Shown piece after piece: positions 34,567-46,578 of a stretch of DNA of 64,000 bases (position 1 is the stretch's first letter; every line of letters begins with the position of its first letter). The position numbers and the translations under genes were made by a program. Source of the DNA: Gliomastix tumulicola (taxonomy: Eukaryota; Ascomycota; Sordariomycetes; Hypocreales; Bionectriaceae). The DNA lies in assembly GCA_001599755.1 (NCBI GenBank), contig BCHX01000005.1, forward strand, positions 628,800 through 692,799, in the 5' to 3' direction. A model generated the notes under the pieces. The model made no database searches. It was not told where the DNA came from and was given only the letters and a program-made list of their open reading frames with translations.

Positions 34567-36081
34567 GAGAGAGAGAGAGAGAGAGAGAGTCAGTCTACAG
34601 ATACATCGAAATTGACTGCCCCGTGTCGCTTTTGCCTGTCCGGGCCGGAGCTGGACTAGATATTCTGTCTCTCGGGCTGAGCGAGTAAACCCGTCAATAG
34701 CGTGTTGTGGCTCTGGGATGCTGCCTCACTCAATGGCAGACCTCACAAAGTACTGCCTTGTTGTTGTTATCTATGGGATGCTGCTCACTCGATGGCAGAT
34801 CCCACAAAGTACTGCCTTGTTGTTGTTATCTATGGGTTGCTGCAGACACGAGGTTATCACTCGGAGACGTCTGACTCGCCGTTGCTGACCGAGGCAGAGG
34901 CACTGTATGGCAGGGTCTATGGTATTCTGGAAGGATTCTGCATAGCCTCATACTTATTTATCTAAGCTGAATCTCTCGATAAGCATTGTTTGGCTATAGT
35001 CATACACGCGCCGGCTAGGGCTGGCACTGGGTTCTCCAAGAATTCCACTCCTCTCGACCATTGCAGTCTCTCGGATGATGGTGCATCAAGGGCTTGAGTT
35101 ATCGATCTGATGAAGGAACACAACATCAAGTACAACAGTGCCCGGCGTGCTTACCTTTGAGATAATCCAAACTGGAATTCCCGGTGATGAAGATGCCTTG
35201 TTTCTGGATGACCAGACTTTCAGAGAAGGGGTTGAATAGTGGATGGCCACAGTTGATTCGAAGCATCTACTATCTATCTACATGGCATGACACCCAGGGC
35301 GATAACAGGTTTAATAATATTGTGTTTTTGTGCTTTTCTACCAACCCCTTTCCCCCTCTTTTTTTGTGTGCTTTTTTGGTTTTCTTCAACAGTAGAGAGA
35401 CAGTATGAAAACAGAGATAAGAAGAAACAGGAAAGAAAAACTGAACGTCGTAAGACCATCCATCTCATACCATACATAAACTTCGTCCGGGGCTGCCCTC
35501 TTTTTTTTGTCGTTTGAAACGTGATCCCTCGTGTGTGATGTCATGAAAATGTCAAAAGTAAAAACAGGGGAATGAGAACACGAAAAGAATGTTCGTCCGT
35601 CCCGCACCTATAACATGCTGGTCCCGTTGTCCCCAACTGTCCTCCATCAAGCTGTGCCGTCAATGTCAGGCAGGGGATGACGTTGGTGCATCTGAATGGC
35701 TGCATGATCCGTAACTCATCATGCCGCGTTAGCCAGTAACGTGGCTGGCCATCTCACCCGCTCGCTCGCTCGCTCGCTCAAAGGTGCCGGAAAGGATATC
35801 AAGAGCGCAGGAGGAGGGGGAGAGAAAAAAAAAACGACGGGATTGAAACAGAAACATAAGAAAGAAAGAAAAAAAAAGAATGTGGCAAAAGCACCTGAGC
35901 AGTCTGCGTGAGGTCCCAAAGGAGGGAGGGCTCACGAGAGCCGAGGGCAATGGGTGAAGTGAAGGGTAAGAAAAAGAATAGAAAAGAGGCAAGCCAGCCT
36001 CGCCGAACCAGAAATGGGGTGACAGTGTATCATGTACTGTCATGGGAGGCCTAGGCAGGCCACCCAACACGACACGGCCAA
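34567..36081. other. Intergenic between convergent genes
   Basis: 3' flanks of isn1 (plus) and the methyltransferase (minus). It holds a (GA)n run to 34590, a 60 bp tandem duplication at 34715-34843 and a (CGCT)n run at 35758-35779. No gene is supported. Confidence 0.6.
34715..34843. repeat. 60 bp tandem duplication
   Basis: Units 34715-34774 and 34775-34833 are nearly identical (GGGATGCTGC...GTTATCTAT), and a third copy starts and breaks off at 34834-34843. The few differences and single-base gap suggest a recent duplication in the isn1 3' region. Confidence 0.85.
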
Positions 36082-37538
36082 TCAGTCCTCCTCCATGACG
36101 GAGTCGTGGCGGGACAATGGCGAAGAAGGTCGCTCCATGAGCCGTCCGATGAGAGTAGTCCTGTTGAATAGTCAGTATTCGGCGCGAGCGACTCGAAGCA
36201 AGAGAGGGGATAGGTCAAGACTCACGATCCCACAGCATAAGTGTTCGGCACACTCCCAACGTGACGCTGGATGAGCCGGACATCCTCGAAGCCGCTCGTC
36301 TGCATGTACGTTTGGCGGGCGGCATCAGCAGGGAAAACGTCGCAGACATGGCAGTGCCAGTTGGTAACGCATTTCTTAATGTTGGCACAGGTGCAAACAG
36401 GCGTCTCCCGCTCCAGATCAACCATCTCGACCCAGCCGCCGATCTTAGTGATGTACTGGGCACGGCGGAGAACGCGGGGCCAGTAGACCGCGGCGCGCGT
36501 GCAACGGATATACACGAGATCCCAGCCGTCGTCAGGAGCGTACTCGCGAATGTCCATGACTTCGACGCTGCAGTTGTGAGGCATGAGACGCCGGAATGGC
36601 TCGCTCTCCAGGCACAAGACCTCGGCCTTGGGGTAGCGCGTGGCCACATCGCTGTAGGAAGATCGGCATTTGTTAGCCACGGCTCGATGATGATAGAGGA
36701 AACAGAGGAAACAGAGGAACGGTTGCCAACTTACATCGCCCAAGACACGGTGCCGGGGCCAGTGCACAGAATCCTGACCGGATTCTCGACAATGGGCGAC
36801 TGGAACAGCTCGGGGCCCGCGAGCTGGCGGAAGATCTTGTGGCTGGATGATGTCGGTGTTAGCCAAGTTCCGACGATTTGGAACGGTTCGGTCATGTCAG
36901 CGGCGAGACAAAGGAGCTTCTAACTACTCACTGCTGGGTATCGACCTGATGTCTGGACAGCTCGGGGTCGCGGCTGGCCAATTCCAACATCGGGTTGGAG
37001 GTGAAGTATCTGCTCCCTTGGTCACGGTTGGTTCCTCTAGAAAGCGCAAAGGGACGCTGTGCAAAGGGCGGCGACGGAGCCTCGAGAGGGAACTGGCCGA
37101 GGACCAGCTCCGGCTCTGAGCACGAACAATCCCTGGCAGAAATCATAGGGCCCTTGCCCTCGAGAGAGTTCTGAGAATCAATGGGATAGTGTCGAATTCC
37201 TTGGGCCTCTTTAATTTGCCTAGGCACGAACGAACTCGCAGTCAACGCTTGTTGTGGACTTCGTTGGTGAGAGACGACGGATTGCAAACAACTTACCGGA
37301 TAGTAGGCTTCTTCGCCTTGGCCTTGGACTTCTTGTGGGTTTGAATCTTGTGGTTGAGGTCTCGCTTGAAGTCAAGGAACCTAAGCTTGAGCTCGGCGAA
37401 ACAGACGCCAATGACGGACAGAGATTCGACCACGGCCATGCCCTTCTCTCTGATCTTGTCAGCGACAGTTGGATTCTCATCAATGGTGATGAAAGACCAG
37501 CGGGACTGAAGCCCCTTGTCGACTACTTCGGAAGTCAT
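36082..37538 (-). CDS. LaeA/TAM-like SAM-dependent methyltransferase
   Basis: Exons complement(37297-37538), (36932-37219), (36735-36842), (36226-36651) and (36082-36160); 380 aa. All four introns have GT-AG ends and keep frame. The first Met giving MTSEVVDKGLQSRW was chosen as start. The SAM-binding fold starts near residue 198 with VRILCTGPGTVSWAIDVATRYP, followed by an acidic strand end VLCLES, a motif-II-like DIREYAPDDGWDLVYIRC and the motif GGWVEMVDLE near 283. This is the layout of fungal LaeA-like methyltransferases, some of which regulate secondary metabolism with velvet proteins. Motif I is unusual: CTGPGTV replaces the common D-x-GTGTG. The last exon (ERPSSPLSRHDSVMEED) is added by splicing out a 65 bp intron; without it the protein would end at VGS. 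The substrate is unknown and no biosynthetic cluster is nearby. Confidence 0.8.
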
Positions 37539-40500
37539 GATGCAGGTCTGCGTTCCAGAGAAACCTGGCACAAGCAAGACCTGGGGGGAAAGTGATGACT
37601 GTGTGGAGTGTGATTGGCAAAGAGGTAAGGAACGGAGAGGGACTCTGAGAGGACTTGGTTGATGGCGAAGATGGGATGAGGATCAGAGTCCGAAATCTCG
37701 ATGAAGGGGGGAGAACCCCAGGGTTTATATGTCTTTTGGCAAATGTTAGCAATCGGCAGAACGAGCGGGCGGGCGAGGGATGGATGGATGGACTCACTGC
37801 TCGAAGCGTCTGTGCGAACGCAAGGCAGGGGGATGCTGGACCTCGAGATCAGCGAGGGTGACGGAAGAGGACCCTGTGAACTGTGAGAAAACAAGCAACT
37901 GTCTCGTCTTGTCTCTGCTTTTGGGTGCGCGGGGACCTGGGCATGCAGCCTTCGGTGAACGTGGAGCCGCGAGCGGGAAAAGCTGGTGGGCAAACGAGAG
38001 ACAAGTGAGAGAGAAGTGATCAATCAGAGAGCCGGAAGTGAGCCAAAAAAACGAGACGGGCCCAAGAAGTATCCGTACAAGCAGCTTGGTGCACAGACGG
38101 AAAGGGGATGGAGGAGGATGTAACAGGGAGAGATTCGCAACTTGGATGTGGGAGAGAGGAAAAGAGAGAGGGAGAGAGAGAGAGAGAGAGGTGGTGAGGG
38201 TGTGGAACTGATCCGTGGTGGTGGTGGTGGGAAGGAGAGACAGTTACAATTGTTGGAAGGAAGGAAGTTGTCTTGCACGTCACACCCCCCCCTTCGGACC
38301 TGCGAGTGATGGAGGGTACGTGAGACAGGACAGCCATTGTCACTTGCCTCTCGCCTGCCTCAGGACTGGCCGTCCCCTCGCGTTCCTTCCCAGTGTGGAA
38401 GTGACCATAGCGTTCCTGCTCTGCAAGCGGTGCACAGACGGGGAAATGAGGTCAACACCAGGCTGTGCAAATGGTCACACCACCTGGCTCCTGCCTTGAG
38501 ATGTGCTCGCCGATGGCGTGACACCAAAAAAATACAGCTACGATCCGGTCGAGGCAGTCGCTACCGATGCACGATTCCCGCTCCTGGTTGCATGGAGCGG
38601 GAGTGTCCAAGCTGACCTTTGCTGAAAACCCAACTGGGGGAAGGTGCGACTGGGGTGGTGTCCTGAGCCTCCAGCAGCGGCGGGCATCTGAGCTTGGACC
38701 ATGCAGCCCGACTTGGCATCAGCGAGGAGGGGCAGATCAGAGCAGAGCAACAGGTTGGTTCAAGCTGCTTGGAAAAGTTGGGTGCATGCCCCGAGACAGC
38801 ATGCAGGGAGAGAGAGGTGAGGTTGGATGACCCCACACCACATCACCAGAGCGGCCCCTTCCCTTGCATGCAATATGCAGTATGCAATATTCCCAGGGCC
38901 GCCGGGGCGAGCGAAGCAGGGCATCTTGTCATACACAATCTACAATCTACAATATCAGAACAACCAACACACAGACGCACAGACACCGAGACAATTGAAT
39001 TCGTGACGCGCAGTGACTCGCGCAGTGACTCTCGGGGATGGCCTTGTGGTCGACGAGGACGAGGACAATCACAATGGAGGAAGGTGCGGTCGGGACGATT
39101 CTGGGGTGGGTCGATCTCCCAAATTGCTTCTGTCAACTTTTGTCAAGCGGCAAGTGCCCCGCCATGGCATCTCCGTTCTGGGTTTCTGATCCCCACCTGC
39201 CTCTTGGCTCTGGCGGGGACCCGACTTTGAGATTTTGAGAAGCTGGAAGGAGGGGCGGGAGGGGTCTCAAACTGCTCTCTCACTAAGTAGTACGCAGCTG
39301 GCTGCTCGTACTTCGTAGTAGCTCCCTCCTCTGCTCCTTCCCAATGGCCTTGTTGCCTCATTCTCCCCGCCCCCTCCTTGCTCGTAATTGTGAGGCCTGG
39401 GACGGGACGCGCTGTGGCCCAAATGGCACTACTGGCTGTTAGTGCTGAGAGGGGCAGCGCCTGAGGCAAGCCGCATCTGCATGTCTCACTGGGGAGGGGA
39501 TCGGCCGGTCCATACGACACTGGACGGCTGAGGGAGGCATTGGATGGATGTCCAGCGCCTTTTGGCTGGCGACACAGATGTTTGGGTGTCTCGCTCGGTG
39601 CTCTTCTGTCTGCTCTGCTGGTGTGTAAGTCCGTAAACTCTAATGCCAGGCCGCCCGTTTGGCAGTTTGGCACACTCATCGGCCACAGCAGTCCGTAAAC
39701 AGCTCTATTGCAAATATAAATCGAGTATACGATATTCTGCGCTAAAACAAGGTCAATTATTTCTCCGTAGAATCGCTTCTTAAGACTCTGTGCGTGCAAA
39801 TCCCGTCGCCAGTGCCCTCCGTTGTCGAGGCACAGACGGAAACCTTAATTCGGACGTGAACAAGACCCTTCTCGTATCAATCAATCAGTCAAGCGGGAGT
39901 CATGCGAGACACAGGACGAGCTCCCAGTGAACTGTTCGTCTGTTCGTCTGTCCGTCCCGTCCGTCCAGAACGGCAAGGCCCCTTGCTACGATCTCCGTTG
40001 ATGCCCTGATAAAGCTCGAAGCTCGGGGCACAGCATCGTCCACTGATCGACTCCCCCTCGCCCCGACGTAATCCTGGGTGAAAATCACTCGGTCATCGAG
40101 CGTAGAGGCAAAGGGGCCTGCAAAAGATGGGCGGTGGCCAACTACCCGTCCTCATGGGGCGTTGATAGTGCGATGCAAGGGATGGACAGACCCCGACACA
40201 AGCCGGGCCTGATGTGCTCATCCACCCCATCCTAATGGCCACAGGCTTGGGGGAAAAACGACTTCAGAGACATCACTATGCTGGATTGAGAGCTGTTTTA
40301 CATCACTTGACGCCCGTCGGATAGCCCAAGTCAGGGACAGTCCAGTCCAGTCCAGTCCAGGTCAATTGCAAACGTCCTCTCACGCAGGTCTCGGTAGCCC
40401 TCCATGACAGAACCAACATACGAGCAAGTCTTCCAACTTTTTTGAGCCCCCAAACTCAAGCAAAAGGTCTGATCCAGTGTGGGCGTGATGTGAGACATTG

Positions 40501-43418
40501 AGACACGCGTGCTCTTGCTATTGGCTCTGTGTGAGCCTGACACAGAAGGCGTCTGCCCCCCCCTCCCCAGAAACTCGCTGTGAGGAGAGGGCCATGTACC
40601 GGTACATTGAGAATTGCCCAGACTCTCGCAAGGCAACTGAGACTCTGGTGGACCGGTCCATTGTGGCGGAAGCCACTTCTGGCTCTCCCCATGGGTCTCG
40701 ATATGAAGCTCTCACGGGCAAACCTCGAGGCCGAGCACCGCCGTCGGCAAGTGCCTCCAGCTGAGAAACCTCGCCCACCACACCAATGTCTCTGTTGTCT
40801 CTCTCACCCAGACGACCTTCTCTGGCCAGGTGCATAGGGGGTGCAACATGCAGGAGCGCCATCAGCACCTCTCGGCGAGGTCTCAAGGCCGAGACTCCTG
40901 GTCTGTTGTCTCGAGCTGGCCCGTATCGTTTTTCGTACCTGTAGGAGGTTGTCTCATTCAGCATGGTGGTGATGCCACTTAGCACTGGGGATGATCCCTT
41001 CGTGATGCGCCGGCAAACGAGAACGAGACTATCCTCGACGCTCTCTGGCTTTTCGATAACCTACCATGGCAGCGTCACCCTCCCGTTAGAGCAGAAATGC
41101 CGACTTGCACTGCTTCTTGGACCCTCCATGTTGAGAAGAGGCTGAGACACCGAGTGGCAACTGGAACCCCTCCTCCTGGCGCCATTCACACCTCTCGCTT
41201 GCGCTGGACCGCCCCTTGCATAAGCGAGTTCGAAAAGTTGGCAAGGGACCGGGCGGCGAGCTCCAAGGTGCTGATCAGCAGCCGTGCCGTAAGCGAGGCC
41301 CAGCTCGAGCGGTCTTTCCCCGCTCCTCAGAGAGGGTTCAAGTGGTCTTGATCAGCTTCAACCAACACTGAGTTTCACACTGTGAACGTTGAGTGGCCAG
41401 TCGTCCAGGCGGGAGGTGAGACATTGGATGATGGTGGCTTGCTCCAAGTTCTAGCCCCTGAGGAGGTATTTCCTAGGAAGCGAGGAGAACGAGAGGCAAG
41501 TGCGCGAATTCTCAAGTTCCGCTTCAATAGCTTGAGAAGAAAGCCCAAGTCTGTCCGGAGGCGGTTGGTCCCCTCGTAGCACCTAGCTCCGGGTGAAGCA
41601 GACTAGAAGGTGCGCGGGTGAAGGTCACGATCGATGCAAGGTCCCATTCCATGTAGAAGCACTCAGAGAGACGGGAGCTTCCCTCTGGCTACGAACTTTG
41701 CCGGGTGATAATGGAGATCGCGGGAAGGGCCTGAGCACTGTAGACTAGGTTTCGATGCTGCGATGCAGTGGAGGAACGGACGGCGATCGTGAGCAAGGGT
41801 CAACGATAGACTACTACAGGGGCAGTCAGTACTTTCGAGCACGATCATGCAGTCATAGTCGTAGATACGCGTTGACAAGCCTCCGCAGACTCGATCTGGG
41901 GACTCTCCCCTGCCAAAGAGAACGACCTTCTCGACTGGCTCGCCCGACGTTCGACTATTTCCCCGGCGATCCTCGAGCTCCCGGGCGATGGCATACAACG
42001 CTCTCGATTACCGACCCTGCTGAGGCACTGGCGATTCGGCAAGGATCAATGCTGGGGGCTCGGAGGCGCGGCAAACCCTACTGGTACTTCGGCAACGCTG
42101 CTGTCGATATCAATATATGGGTTTCAAGATAATAGTCAGTGAAGATCTCGACTCGCGTATCCCACGGACACGCGTGGTACGAAGAGTGATGTCTTCAAGA
42201 AAGGCCACTGCCAATCTCCCGAAGATGATGATGAATCGGATGTCTTGGGGACTCGGTGATCCCCTGGGTCTCAGCTTAAACGCAACTCTTTGTCAACAAC
42301 AACAACAACAACAACAACAGGATTCGAGGGGGAAAGGTTTGGCAGGTTATGTATGGCTGCCACGCTCCTCGAATACCGGCCGTAGACAAAGCCCTTGTGC
42401 GACTCGATCTCCTGAATACGGGATCACGAGTCTGACAGAAGGGCGTGGCAGCTCCAAGACGACTCCGAGACCATTTTGCACAGACGTCTAGACGCACGGT
42501 CTATGGCGCCATCGGAGGTCCCTTGGAGCTGGTCCCCGAGAGCCCGAATGATATGATATCGTGTCAGCCGGTACTTCTTTGTCGGGAAGGCTGGTGTGTT
42601 TCGTCGACTCGTGATACCCATCTGCCTTGGTTTGGGGGGCGGTAGTACCTGCTGATCAGAGCAGGCCTGACCCCTCTACCATGACTCAGATACTTGATAT
42701 TGCAGTTCGAAATATTGGGCTTCGGGTATGCGTGCGAGGAGCCAGCTTGAACAGACCCCCTGAATATCGATCGAGGGGTCGACCATGTGTAGTTCGGGCA
42801 CGGAGTTTCGCGTGGCCAGTCGAGGGTGCCATCTCTCGATGCGGTATTCGGTGGTTGCGCAGAGGGCTCTGGTACGACAGACTCTGGTCTCATCGGGCAG
42901 CTTTCGGCGTCGTGGGCTAGAGACACATTTGCTTTTTCGAACCGAGGGAGCGGTCGTCAGGCGGGGAGTTCGAGGTTGCACGAGGGACTCGGGGTTCGTT
43001 GATCGAGCGCATCGGTGCCGAAATGGGCAGCATAAGAATTGTGACACTCATCTTCTGGTCCAATCCATTACCCGGATAGATGCCAGGATGCAATGAGCGA
43101 GGTTGAGTTAATTGATCGTGTTTTCGAGAACAGCTGCTCCCAGCCAGGTCAGGTCAGGGGAGGGTGGCTGGAGGCAGGAGCAGTCCCGCTTAACTTTACG
43201 AAAACGGCAAGCAACCGTCACCCGACACGCTCCACGTAACAGACGGTCATAGTTATCCACTGCCTCCCCAAAACGCGTAACAGTCGCAATCCAGATCCAG
43301 TGAGCTATTGAAATGCTTTCAGACAAGCAATTGTTAGTCGCAAAAACTCGAGCATACGAAGGCACTCTTATGTACCCTCATTAATGTAATAATAATAATA
43401 ATAAATTCAATTCACCTT
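37539..43418. other. Gene-free region of almost 6 kb
   Basis: The first 800 bp are the methyltransferase promoter, with CT/GA-rich stretches near 38160-38200. Beyond that, composition is balanced and not RIP-like, yet no frame on either strand gives a recognisable protein or a coherent intron chain. Many short frames at 40.3-43.1 kb have mixed, non-repetitive composition, so this may be decayed coding sequence. A (CAA)n tract lies at 42294-42319. Confidence 0.5.
42294..42319. repeat. (CAA)n microsatellite
   Basis: Eight CAA units followed by CAG, inside the gene-free region. Confidence 0.9.
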
Positions 43419-44009
43419 TTAAACTGTATCCAGGCTCGTTCTGTCATCAAAGCGGATCTGACATTGTCGGTAGGAGCACCACCATTCCAGGCGGCCATGC
43501 CACGTCAGTTGGAACCACTGCGAGCTATCCTCGGCCTGCGAGAGCCTTGCCTCGGCAATATAAGGGCATCCGGAATCAGCTGTACGCTTGAAGGCAAGCC
43601 ATAGGTGATCAGGGTACATGATGGGCATGGCATCGCCTAGATAGTCCCAGCGCACGTGGCCGACGCTCGAGATTGCCCCGTCGTCGTGTATGAATAGCAA
43701 GCCAATCACCTCCCACCGTCCCTCGATACATCTGCGGCACTGACGAAGTGCACTCACCCCGTGCAGACGAGCAGATGAGTGGTGAAAGCCCTCGAAGGGG
43801 CTTATCGTGGGAGAGGGAAAGACTGGCTGCGGGAAAGTTGGTGATCTTGTCTCGGCAGGCTGGCATGAGCTGAACATGAGCTCCCGGATGCCATATGGCT
43901 GAGAGTCAAACAGGAAACTACTTTCCCTCCCACCTGGGAGATCAACGAGTTTCCACTTGAGTCTGGAGAGGTGATATGTTCCTTCAGCCCCGGCTACTAC
44001 GAACCGCCG

Positions 44010-44041
<32 letters not shown>

Positions 44042-45341
44042 CCTCTCCCTCCTTGTCTGACTGTATAACAAAGCCAAGGGCGAGATCTGAATTGGAGTTC
44101 CGCCGTTGTCGCTTCCATATGGCCAAGATACGGTCCCCCGGAGCAAGGGGGATGTAGACCCATACCGAGACAGATGATGTTGTCTGCTCATACAAGGCTA
44201 CATCATGTTCCTCTCCTGCGTGGAAATAAAAGTTGCAAGGATGTGGCTGGCAGCACACGGAGATTCCTCTTATGCCCTCGCAATTGTAGCTGAGGGACTT
44301 CATCTGTAGCGGGTGTGCATCTTCGTAGTAAGCCCATGCCTCGGACCTCAGCTCTCCCGCCGCCTGGGGAGTCGAGAAGAGAGGGAGGCCTGTGGTCGAC
44401 TGGCCGGCATGTGATAGGCTGCGAAGCTTATATCCCTAGATTGTAGCATCAGTACTTGGTCTCGGAGCGGACTACTAAGTATTATACTAACATCACTATG
44501 CACTGTAACGCTGGCTGTCTCCTGCGTAATTGGCAGTCTTGTCCACCATGTATCGGGTATGTTGTTCTTAATCCTAGTCGGTGGTGGTGCTTTGTTGCTG
44601 TTGCTGTTGCTGCGAGAGATGGAGATGTCCATGATACCCCAAGGACCTTGAGCTACATAGATAGCAGTAGGTCTTATGAGAGACTGCTGGTCGGCACCAT
44701 CGTGGGCCTGATTTTCCGCATGGCAGGCATACGATATCCCTTCAAAGTTGGCGTAGTGAAACACGGTAGATGAAGATATGTTGATTGTAAAGGATCCGGG
44801 GGGGCGTATGGCAAGCGACCTCAGCAAGGTCGTAGAGTATTGCTGGATCAGGTATTGCGACACCTCCCAGTTCAGTTCAAACGGTAATGCCCCAGGCAAC
44901 GGGGGAGCTAGACAGCGAGCCAAGCTATCCCGCAGCCTGCCTTCCCTTGCGCATGACCTAGGTTCGAACGAAAGCGCAGAGATGGGGAGAAGCTGATCTT
45001 GTCTACAAGATACCAGCCTAGTGCAGTCGACATGGCAGGGAATAGCTAGACCGTCTTCGTGGTCACAGGGCTGAGTGCAAGGGCTGTAGGTGATGCAACG
45101 GGCTTTATCCATAAACGTGTGCGACGAGAATGATAGTCGAGTTGACCAATGGGGGCCTGGCGAGCATGAATTTGTCAGGACCGTATGATGCAAGGGCTAG
45201 CTGCCCATCTCACTTACCTACGACAATTGCATCGTCTGGGTGAAGCCCCAAGCAGCAGAGACCACATCGTTGTGGTACGCAGTACCATGGTATGTTAAGG
45301 ACTTCTTCCGCTAGTAACAGCTGTACAGCGAGTGAGTTCAT
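43419..45341 (-). CDS. Fungal Cys-rich protein with F-box-like segment, 601 aa
   Basis: Exons complement(45218-45341), (44492-45156) and (43419-44435). Introns of 61 bp (GTAAGT...CCAG) and 56 bp (GTTAGT...CTAG) keep frame. The N-terminus, PWYCVPQRCGLCCLGLHPDD (residues 18-37), and the following CTQPCDHEDG...CHVDC form a Cys/His cluster likely to bind zinc. A segment near residues 105-140 (LPGALPFELNWEVSQYLIQQY) resembles the leucine-rich core of an F-box. The C-terminal half is a globular domain, with GYKLRSL at the second splice junction and WAYYEDAHPLQMKSLSYNCEG after it. A (GCT)n tract at 44014-44040 encodes eight alanines. I recognise the layout as a variable, often multicopy fungal family without known function; a ubiquitin-ligase adaptor role is only inference. 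Its start faces gna1 across a 601 bp divergent promoter. Confidence 0.72.
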
Positions 45342-45942
45342 TGGACGCAGTTCTCTTGTCTCTGGTGTGTAAAGGGAGCCGAGGAGGGAAAGCCAAGAAC
45401 ATGCGTGTTGCCGCAGGAAGATGTGATGGGGAGGGAGGTGGCAAGCTGATGACAATGTTGACAGCAAGGGAGAGAGCCTCTGACGCGAGACGCAGAGTTC
45501 CGGTCCAGAAGGTTTAAATTTAGCAACAGGCCAGCCTCAGCCCCATGTTCAGTGGGGTCGCTGCCCCTGCCAGCGTGATGGCGAGCCTCGCTCTTAGTGG
45601 CTGGAGCTGGCTAGAGCTGGCTGGAGCTGCATCCGGTCCCTGGAAACAGTGGAAAGCTCCCTGAAACCCCTGGCCCTATTGACGTCGCTCAGCCTCGTTC
45701 CCGCTCCCTGTTCCTGCTCCCTGTTCCCGAAAACATTTCAACCCAACTCGCGCCCGTCTTCTCACCAGCTGCCTCTCTTCTGATCTTTCCCACTATAGCC
45801 TTCACTATTCTCGGTGTGCACTCAATTGCTCAACTTGCTCTATTCTGCTCTTCAGCTCTCTGCACAACTGCTGCACACGTTCTCGCTCGAATCTCCCACC
45901 GCTACCAAAACCACTCCGACAACCACTCCCCCCCCCCAAGCA
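45342..45942. promoter_or_regulatory. Divergent promoter region
   Basis: 601 bp separate the start codons of the minus-strand Cys-rich gene and gna1. Closer to gna1 there are TCCCTGTTCC-type repeats at 45700-45728, CTGGAGCTGG-type repeats at 45600-45632 and a long CT-rich leader ending in a C9 run just before the ATG. No specific factor site is claimed. Confidence 0.4.
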
Positions 45943-46578
45943 ATGGCTGACGCAGGCCTCTTCTCCGCCGACCTGATCTCTCCCGATGTCGCGGCCAACC
46001 TCCCCGAGGGCTACAAGCTGCGCGCCCTGCGCCGAACAGACTACACTGGCGGCTTCCTCGACTGTCTGCGCGTCCTGACCACCGTCGGTGAGGTTTCCGA
46101 GGCCGACTTCGAGAGGCAGTTCGACGCCATGCTCGCCCAGGGCAGCTACTTCATCATCGTCATCGAGGATACGTCCCGCACGGAGAACCCGGTCGTCGCT
46201 ACCGGTGCACTGATCACGGAGCGGAAGTTGTACGTTTTCGACCCGCGTCCCCCCCCCCCCCCCCTTCTTCCCCCTTTGATTTGGACAAAACCAAGCCTTC
46301 AGTTCGAACTCGGGAGCTGACTCTACCTCCTCAACAGCATCCACAGCCTCGGCGCGGTCGGACACATCGAGGATATCGCAGTCGCCAGGGATCAGCAGGG
46401 GAAGAAGCTCGGCCTCCGCCTCATCCAGGCCCTCGACTACGTCGCCGAGAAGGTCGGCTGCTACAAGAGCATCCTCGACTGCAGCGAGGCCAACGAGGGC
46501 TTCTACGTCAAGTGCGGCTTCCGCAAGGCTGGCCTGCAGATGGCGCATTACTACGAGGGTCCTAAGAGCAAGGCTTAA
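45943..46578 (+). CDS. gna1: Glucosamine-6-phosphate N-acetyltransferase
   Basis: Exons 45943-46229 and 46338-46578; 175 aa, the usual fungal length. The intron (GTACGT...ACAG) joins ITERKL to FIHSLGAVGH. The enzyme transfers acetyl from acetyl-CoA to glucosamine-6-phosphate in the UDP-GlcNAc pathway that feeds chitin, glycosylation and GPI anchors, in the cytosol. The GNAT fold is clear: YKLRALRRTDY at the start, the acetyl-CoA-binding stretch VARDQQGKKLGLRLIQAL (the Q/R-x-x-G-x-G/A equivalent), then YKSILDCSEANEGFYVKCGF and the terminal MAHYYEG. The start has CAAGCAATGG context after a C9 run. The intron contains 16 consecutive C bases at 46249-46264. Confidence 0.95.

Noticed and set aside
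36082..37538. Secondary-metabolite gene cluster around the LaeA-like gene
   Set aside because: No polyketide synthase, peptide synthetase, terpene cyclase, P450 or transporter is seen nearby.
39143..39799. 218-aa minus-strand frame in the gene-free region
   Set aside because: No domain, unusual composition, no supporting splice or start context.
46296..46310. tRNA B-box-like GTTCGAACTC
   Set aside because: No cloverleaf or A-box around it; it lies inside the gna1 intron.
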